NCBI GenBank assembly: GCA_940337035.1
Contig: CALNHX010003291.1
Location: forward strand, 1-64,000
DNA from: Agriotes lineatus
Lineage: Eukaryota; Arthropoda; Insecta; Coleoptera; Elateridae
DNA length: 64,000 nt
Reading direction: 5' to 3'
Shown: piece after piece, positions 57,258-64,000 of the stretch
How the letters are laid out: the number at the start of each line of letters is the position of its first letter
Position numbering within the stretch: position 1 is the stretch's first letter
Program-made: the position numbers and the translations under genes
Notes under the pieces: model-generated
Told to the model about the DNA's origin: nothing
Databases searched by the model: none
Seen by the model: only the letters and a program-made list of their open reading frames with translations

Positions 57258-57566
57258 ACCTTTGCGCGTTTACGATTAAATGAATTCGTGACGATCTGTT
57301 GATGGTAACAAAAAAAAACACTTTATCTTACAACGAAGGTTATTTTATTAGTCTCACAAGCCAGAGCAACGCACAGCATTCTCAGAGTGGTCGTTAACGG
57401 GCGCTAGGTCCTAACGAACACGGATATCGCAGTTAGAGCAAGTTCCGTGAATGATTTGATCACGGATTTTACTCGCGGAGTGTTCTGAGGGTACTCCAAA
57501 GTGGTGGATTGAAAATGCTATTAAATATCCACTATCCTACCCCAATACCCCTTGATTTCTTATAAT
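57258..57566. other. Harbinger 5' flank, no gene
   Basis: Contains a GC-richer block (57355-57500: GCCAGAGCAACGCACAGC, GGTCGTTAACGGGCGC, TTTACTCGCGGAGTG) that looks like part of a transposon end or LTR but has no match inside the window. Confidence 0.3.
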
Positions 57567-58250
57567 TTATTTTTTAATTGCTAAGATAGTAGTATAATGA
57601 TCTGTAATATCAGTTTTTAAGACAATGCCTTTGTTTTCTAAATAACGTAAATGTATTTTAAGAAAAATGTTGTTAATACACGATTTACTGTTTCCAACCT
57701 CTCGAGTATACACATTTATTAAAGATTTGAATCCAAATTCGGACATTATATTTAGGAAATTAATTGTTAAATTCGTATTTTTTCCAAGAATATCTAGATT
57801 AATATCGCCTAAAAACATGGCTACATCTGAATGGCATGTTGCAATAAATTCTGGTAAATTTTCTATAAACATTTCTGCACTTGCCTCATGACTCCTATAT
57901 ACCGTTGTTACACCAATATTTATTCCAAATTTATTAAACTTAATCCTCATTATTCGGATTTGATCAATATACGCAATCTCTACTGATGCATTAATACACA
58001 ACATTAAACCATCATTTTTATTACGGTTTCAATAATTCTCGTAATCCTCTAAACCAAAAAGTTTCGTATCGCTTATCTGAAAGGTTTCACTAAATACAAT
58101 AATATCAGATACTTGATTACCAACAGTTTGGGTTAATAGTGGAATGTCATCGAAGTTTTTTGCGATACTTCGTATATTTAAATGAAGTATTTTTAAATCC
58201 TGACCTTTCAAATACGCGACACAATCCATTTTATGTATAAAACACATAGT
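57567..58250 (-). pseudogene. LINE apurinic-type endonuclease fragment
   Basis: Two minus-strand frames: 58247-58029 with LKILHLNIRSIAKNFD (Asn) and IIVFSETFQI (Glu), and 58004-57567 with TTVYRSHEAS, VAMFLGDINLDIL (Asp/Asn), KSCINNIFL and DITDHYTTILAI (Asp-His). These are the catalytic motifs of the LINE endonuclease in order, with DFN changed to DIN and SDH to TDH. Reverse transcriptase is absent. It could belong to the same LINE as 60936-62054 but the two are separated and no overlap proves it. Confidence 0.8.
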
Positions 58251-60401
58251 TTCATTTTCGTCATAACTTAAAGTATATTTATTTATAAAAAAATTGCCAA
58301 TCTATTTTTTTTTTTACTAAATAAGGTTACATATAATTACACATATTTGAATTGCAGGCCCATCGTTGTTTTTGCGAGCTAAACGTTTCGAATTTTTAAA
58401 CCAGACATACATAAAAAGTTTCTCTCCATTTGATAATTTCTTTTTGGTTTCATATAGCAAAATTTTTGAAATGTTTGTTTACTCGGACTTTAAATTATTA
58501 TCACATATTGTGGAGTAGTGACTGTGTTGTGATATTCTTATATTTAGGTCAAATTTCGACTGATTAAAAATACTTACTGGGTTCGTTAATTATTTATAAA
58601 GTAAACAGTATTGTGCCCTTTATTATATTTCATCCATCTGCAAGTTAATCTTACAGAGGCTAGCTAGGTAAAGCAAGATGACTCGTACCTCAGGGTTGGA
58701 TTCACCGGTACATTAATATTAATTTCGTGTGATACGCCACTGGAACATAAATTTAACTCGAACGCGCAGACGCTATTGCTGTCAAAATCCTATTACAAAT
58801 CGGTTTATTTTTGTTTGGTGTTTCGTTTTTGTGATTTACTAATAAAAGGTGTTTTATAAGCGATTTATCAGGTAATTTTTGAATTATCGCGCTCTTAGCG
58901 TCACTGATTCTCATTTGTTTGCAGGAAAAATCTTCCACTTCGTTGTTACAACATTAATTTGTTTTTGGAGCGTCGCTCTGGGATCAACATAACCTCAAAC
59001 TTGATTATGGCAATTTGGATATTTGGTTTTTAATGGATGCTATACTCTGCCTGGGTCTCGTTCATGAAGGCCTGATCTCGCAGTCATGCGAGTTTCCGGT
59101 TGCTAATACCGTTACTTTGGTTTAAAAACTAACCTGTCTTCTTTGCAGGGCTGCGGGTTGCTCACTTGGACTGCAGCTCTTGGTGATATCTGCCGGATAC
59201 GGGGTTCTGCGGTGCTGTTGGCGTTGTGGGAGCCTCCTATACGCTGTGCTGACACGCTGCAGTCGATATCTTGGGCTCAGGAACCTTATTGTGCCCGTGG
59301 CTGATGTTCGTAAGCTGCTCGAAGTCCTCGGAATGTGGTCACGTTGATAAATTATTTTTGGTGAGGAAAAATGTTCCCCACACTCTCACAGGTGTACGAG
59401 AAAATTCTTAGCACAATGGTACACTTTTTATTTATAAAATTAATCATTTACTAGGTAAAAACTGTAATTTTTGGAGAGCACATCAAACTGCCTGTCATTA
59501 TTAATTTGTTATTCAATTGTCTCTCCCCTGGTCGTTAATAACAATTGCCTATCTAAATTATAAAACGGAAATTGACCAAATACAATACAATGACTTCTTA
59601 GCTTATGTTAACTTATAACTAGAATTATTTACAAAAATTCTTATTTCTAAAATATTGTTCTTTCAATTTTGGTTTTAAACTGTGTCATAGCGCCACTCAC
59701 TTTGTTTTATTTAATTGTCCTTATCACTCACGTAATTACACTGACTTGTTTTTTTAATTGTTCAGTTCCTCACTAATTTGTTTCACATCCTGTTGTGTTC
59801 ATTTCTTGTAATTTTATTTTTTTTAACTGTTGGCTTTTCACTAAATTTTCGACTATTGCTGTCCCATAATTGTAATTGCACTGTTCTATTTGGTTTATGC
59901 TCGTTGCAACGTATTATCATAATTCAGCTTCTATTACCTTTAATTAAAATGCTCATAAAACATATCCTATTTAATTATTCTGACATCTACGCTTCATTTA
60001 ACACGCACGTATTATATACCTTTCTGTGACATTTCTTTTGGTTCGGCTTTAACTTTGCACAAACCTCTTATTTTTTGGCTAATTTAAAATTATCGACTCC
60101 AATCTATGCAAAACGAGCTCTGCCCTTCGCTTTTTCTATTCAATTCAATTCATTACTACCAGCATTTCTTTGCAAATGTAATTACGGATTGAAATTTACG
60201 TTCAAACTTGCAGTTGCATGAACTACCCCAACTCTGTGCTATCTGACTTGTTTTACTTATTTGTTGTGCTGCAAGCAGGGTTGAGTAGCGGGCTCAATAC
60301 CATCTCAATATTATTTAATATTTGTTTAACCAAATTTATACGGAATCTAGCGTTACAATATAATCTCATAAGAGCATTAATTCTTTTCGAAAAATTTTAT
60401 G
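58251..60401. other. No gene recognised; GC-richer block at 59040-59345
   Basis: Mostly AT-rich. Between 59040 and 59345 the composition rises and there is a possible 3' splice site (TTCTTTGCAGGGCTGCGG, 59145-59162), but the open frames are short and unrecognised. TGTTCCCCACACTCTCAC (59371) is followed by a T/A-rich stretch. It may be the 5' region or LTR of a retroelement. Confidence 0.3.
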
Positions 60402-60475
60402 AGTGCGTTCCAACAATGTCGTATTAATTTACCCGAGCGGGACGCGAGGGAATATTAGAACGTTGTTGGAATGCA
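60402..60475. repeat. Hairpin with GC-rich core
   Basis: GAGTGCGTTCCAACAATGTC and its partner GTTGTTGGAATGCAC flank CCCGAGCGGGACGCGAGGG. Same layout as several other hairpins in the window. Confidence 0.6.
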
Positions 60476-60859
60476 CGAATCGTAACGACACAAACCCTAA
60501 AAAGAAGTAATCCATACCTACAAAAAACATTCAAGAAATTTTGTTGTCTTGGTTACGGCTCGTGAACTAATTTTTCTATTGTTTAGTAATGAGTGTCGTA
60601 CGATTTTCAATAATACTAGTTGATAATCGTCGGGCTTTGCATTTACTTAAAAACTTATCGCGCACATAACAATGATTAAACTGCTAATTATTGGTTTCTT
60701 ACTTGTTTTGCTTAAGTTAAGGCGATGCGCCGCTTGAATATATGTCTTCTTTATTTCTTGTCTAGAGATACATCACAAGATTAAATTATAAGAAGGACTA
60801 AATGGCGCGCATTCAGAAAGGCACTAAGTGCCTTCTGCTCACCCTCGCGAACCTGTATT

Positions 60860-62054
60860 CCAGCGGATGATATGAAAATAAATCAATGTAGCAATTTAGC
60901 ACATGACAAACATAGGTAATAACAGAATAGAGTATTTACTGCTCTGACTGCAACAGATGCCTTAACTTATTTTTAAAGGCTTGTAAAGAAGTTGTTTTAA
61001 TGCTGTGGAGCCTACTATTGAACTCAGAAACTATATTATAAGAAAAGTATCTCTCAAAGAGTACAGTCTTGTGCGTTGCAGGAGTCAATAAACCCTTGCA
61101 CCTTAAATTCAAATTGTGCACGTCAGTACGAAAGCTTACACGTTCAAAAAGATAAGTAGGGACCTTCTTGTTGATAATTTTGTAATACAAGCATCCTGAT
61201 TGCAAGTTACGTCTATTTGCCATATTCAACCAATTTGCATCTGCCAGTTTGTAAGAAATTTTATCTTTTCTTTTAATGCCATAGATAAACCGTAAACATG
61301 AATTTTGAACGCGTTGTATCAGGTTTCTATCAATCCGATCTAGACATTTACCGTCTGATTGCAAAAATTGAAGTGAGATGGAACCAAAGTATCACCAAGC
61401 ATAATTTTTAGATTAACATTTAAGAGATGTTTATTAGCGTATAAAAGTTTTAGATTGGAATATGCTTTTTGGATTAGCTTAGTAATATTGGTTTTAAAAC
61501 GAAGGTTGTTATCCAAATATAACCCAAGATTCCTAGCTGCCGCAACTGGTACAATCCCTTTACCATTCACAACAAGATTTAATTCAGTCCCGATAGTTGA
61601 TTTTAGATTGCGATTTCCAAATATTATAAAGCATGATTTCACAGGATTTATTTTAAGGCAGTGGTCATTAGAGTAAGTTATTAGATTCTTGAGATCTCTA
61701 TTTATAACAGCAGTTGCACTCTGAGTTTCGCTCGGTGAGAAATTAAGATAAAGCTGAGTATCATCAGCATAAAAATGGTATTTACAAAAATTAATTGAGC
61801 TAAAAAAGTTAGAAATATATATAACAAAAAGGGTGGGAACCAAGAATTGATCCTTGAGGCACACCACACGTGACTTGTCTAGATTGTGAGATGATGTTTG
61901 AAATTTTGACCGTTTGTATTCTACCAGAGATGTAACTATTAAAAAAGTGCAAAGCACTGCCATCAGCTCCTATATGGTGAAGAATTGCAAGTAAAAGATC
62001 ATGATTGATCATGTCAAACGCCTTAGAATAATCTAACAGTATTAAACCGACCAT
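60860..62054 (-). pseudogene. Jockey/CR1-like LINE, RT and C-terminus, 5'-truncated
   Basis: Starts within the palm: LLDYSKAFDMINHDLLLAIL, then a shift at about 61850 after CGVPQGSILG, KYHFYADDTQLYL (YADD), NDHCLKINPVKS and ARNLGLYLDNNL. After a shift near 61360 come VQNSCLRFIYGIKRKD, KLADANWLNMANRR, PTYLFERVSFR and FKNKLRHLL, ending at 60936. The domain order and C-terminal motifs resemble ORF2 of LINE-1 at 34054-35513, so it is a related family. No clear tail motif was identified; 60860-60935 is taken as 3' UTR. Confidence 0.88.
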
Positions 62055-63266
62055 ATCACCATATTAACAACTTTAAAATTTTTGTAAATTTGCTTAGATC
62101 ACTGGGTACTGTCTAGAACGGTTTTCGATACGTGTTACCTGCACTGCGTCTAAGGATATAATATTAGAATATTAATAAACAAAGTCCGAATTTCTTGCTT
62201 TAGGTATTTAAAATCAAGCTTCTTTATACCTTTTAAACATTTTATACTTAGTTTTTTAAGCTTTCAGGTTCTTTTGGAAAATGTACATGAGCTATACACG
62301 TAATTAACCACTTATTATTGGCACATGAATCGATGGAATGCTCTGTCTCGGATTTTAGCCCGGGATCCACTGATAATTTTATACCTGGATGTAAATCAAG
62401 TGTTACTGACTTGGAGACAGGGATTTCTTCAAAAGTAACTAAGAATTATAAATTAAAAACCCAAAATTGAATCCAGTGTTGGTATTTGTGAACCATACCC
62501 AACTGATGTTAATCGTTATAATTCCTCTCCAAATGAAAATGAAATATTTTCTTTATGCTCTAATTGTGGAATTATCAGCATTATCTCAACATTGTCTGAT
62601 TCCATTAAATAATAAGGTAAAACGTACTTTTATTATTTTATGCACATGCACAGGCAGCAATGCACATTATGCTAATTTCGTTTTGATGCATCTCTCGGCG
62701 CCTCGTGATACGGCTGTCACGGAAATAGTTGGTCCCGGCCGTCATAACAACATCATGACAGTCGTTAGTGGGGTTGGAAGTCCCCATAAATGCACAGCGA
62801 CGCCTATAATCGGCCTAACAGCTGTTGGATGAGTGCGAAATAAATAAAATTAAAAAAAATAAAAATTGTTTATATTTTAATCTTTAATTAGCTGTCCAAC
62901 GTACTAAAAAGTAATCACCTGTACTAGATACGTTTAGGTGAGCTTATTGGAAAGTGTTTCAGACATGCGTTATTCACCATAGAAATACTAAAAGAGATCG
63001 TTGAAGATTTGGAGCGTGGTAGATGTTTTACCAACCAAATGTGTAACGTTCGATTCCAAATAATACCTCCATTGAAATAGATATACGGTATATCCAGTGG
63101 TGTTTCTATAGGGTATACTCCAAGGCTGCTAGTGTTTGTAGGATTTATCCCACCACTTTATCTTTCGAGTAGCAGTGAAGGGTGTATTAAGAATGAAAAA
63201 TGGGTATTATAAGTCGCCCTCCTAGCGTGCTTGCAGCCGCTTGCTTGCCCCCTTTCACTTTCACTT
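62055..63266. other. Unassigned; decayed ORF at 62300-62610 and a GC-richer tail
   Basis: A plus-strand frame from about 62304 reads HESMECSVSDFSPGSTDNF and DLETGISSKVTKNYK, then shifts to EPYPTDVNRYNSSPNENEI and LCSNCGII. It looks like once-coding sequence but I cannot name it. From 62660 to 62840 a GC-richer segment (CTCTCGGCGCCTCGTG, GTCCCGGCCGTCATAAC, CGACGCCTATAATCGGCC) ends in GAAATAAATAAAATTAAAAA, which resembles a retroelement 3' UTR with an A-rich tail. Confidence 0.35.
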
Positions 63267-63890
63267 TTAAGCTCGATGCACATTATAGTGCAAGGCACAT
63301 GCCATGCACGGGCAGGGTACGCGCTCGGAAAAATTTATTTCTCATGAAATCTTATGCATTTTGTCGGGAGGCATTCACACTAGGCGGTCACCTGCTCGGC
63401 AAGCGACGGCGCTTGCACGCGGGTTTTCTTTCGAACAATATTTGCCGAGCACGTGCCGAGCCCGTTTCGCAAAAAAAGTTTTGTGTGAATACTCAACCGG
63501 GAAGTCGATAGGCGAAATCAACAAAATAATGAGGTGTCATCAGAGACAAACTTTTGCATCGGCGATGAGTAGAATGCTACTAGAATATGTACACAAAAAT
63601 GAAGAATTGTATGATTTTTTACATCTTTGTTATGACTTTTTAGCATATTATGTACCCAAAACGTGGTTTTCTTTTTTGGCATCACTTTACAAAGTTCTCT
63701 TTATCTTCTTCGTCTAAAATTAAAGATTTTTTTATTAATGTTAACGTTGACAACATATTGTAAAAGCTCTTAAAGAACGACTGAAACCCGCCGCAGTGTG
63801 AATGCTTGAAGAAATCCTTGCTCTTGCCGAGCCCGTGCAGTGCCCGTGCCTGGCATGTGCTTTGCACTAAAAATGTGAATCGGGCTTTAA
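63267..63890. mobile_element. 624-bp element with ~60-bp terminal inverted repeats
   Basis: Left end TTTAAGCTCGATGCACATT and, inverted, right end AATGTGAATCGGGCTTTAA. The arms continue inward with GTGCAAGGCACATGCCATGC / GGCATGTGCTTTGCAC and the GCACGGGCA and GCTCGG boxes. The interior includes a plus frame ending near 63717 with IGEINKIMRCHQRQTFASAM and LEYVHKNEELYDFLHLCYDF that looks protein-like but is unrecognised. Probably a non-autonomous DNA transposon. Confidence 0.75.
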
Positions 63891-64000
63891 GCGTGCACGA
63901 ACCTGAATTCAAATGAGTGGTGCGAGAAATTCTACAAAGACTGGCAGCCTTGGTCTGCATGTTGATCGGGAGTGTAGGATAGGAGAGATGCGGGAGGTAT

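Noticed and set aside
1..64000. Host protein-coding gene or a bacterial-type defence or biosynthetic system
   Set aside because: Every recognisable ORF belongs to a mobile element; nothing resembles an operon, and spliced transposon genes show the sequence is eukaryotic.

Overview
This window is eukaryotic, AT-rich and almost entirely made of transposable elements. The families present (P-element-like THAP transposase, piggyBac, Tc1/mariner, Harbinger, hAT, Transib, Ty1/copia, Gypsy-like LTR, Penelope, RTE and Jockey/CR1-like LINEs, a Crypton-like tyrosine recombinase) together with short introns of 60-70 bp suggest an insect genome with a heavy repeat load. I cannot name the species. I recognise no host single-copy gene.

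Layout. 0-5.5 kb: relics of an RTE LINE and a Tc1-like transposase, a fold-back element, and three copies of a ~700-750 bp interspersed repeat. One copy is split by an RTE LINE, and a copia fragment lies between copies. 7.7-13.0 kb: a young LTR retrotransposon on the minus strand (two 1356-bp LTRs, 5-bp target duplication) that keeps gag but has lost reverse transcriptase and integrase. 13.9-14.8 kb: a Penelope-like fragment. 15.6-18 kb: several small inverted-repeat elements. 18.0-21.3 kb: a nearly intact P-element-like transposon with ~100-bp terminal inverted repeats, a spliced THAP transposase, one frameshift and one stop. 22.0-22.9 kb: a Transib/RAG1-type relic.

23.2-47.5 kb is a deep nest. 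A copia element, whose 3' part is inverted relative to its 5' part, is split by a hAT element (24077-40514, TSD CTTATA). The hAT is in turn split by a hAT-type MITE, a Tc1 element, a second hAT-type MITE, a CR1/Jockey-like LINE (itself carrying an RTE LINE and a 385-bp element) and a second LINE (carrying another copy of the 385-bp element). The copia abuts a third LINE on the minus strand, which is split by a 3.1-kb insertion encoding an apparently intact, spliced Crypton-type tyrosine recombinase of 406 residues. This is the only full-length, uninterrupted gene I can support in the window.

47.6-57.3 kb: a 2.4-kb inverted repeat with a Tc1-type MITE in its core; a piggyBac element with TTAA ends, interrupted by a relative of the tail of the 3.1-kb recombinase element; and a Harbinger element (Myb-like ORF plus broken DDE transposase) split by a 910-bp MITE and a 1.24-kb unclassified insertion. 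57.5-64 kb: two LINE fragments, an unassigned GC-richer stretch and a terminal-inverted-repeat element.

The genes do not form a pathway. The order of insertion can be read from target duplications and from reading frames that rejoin when an insertion is mentally removed.
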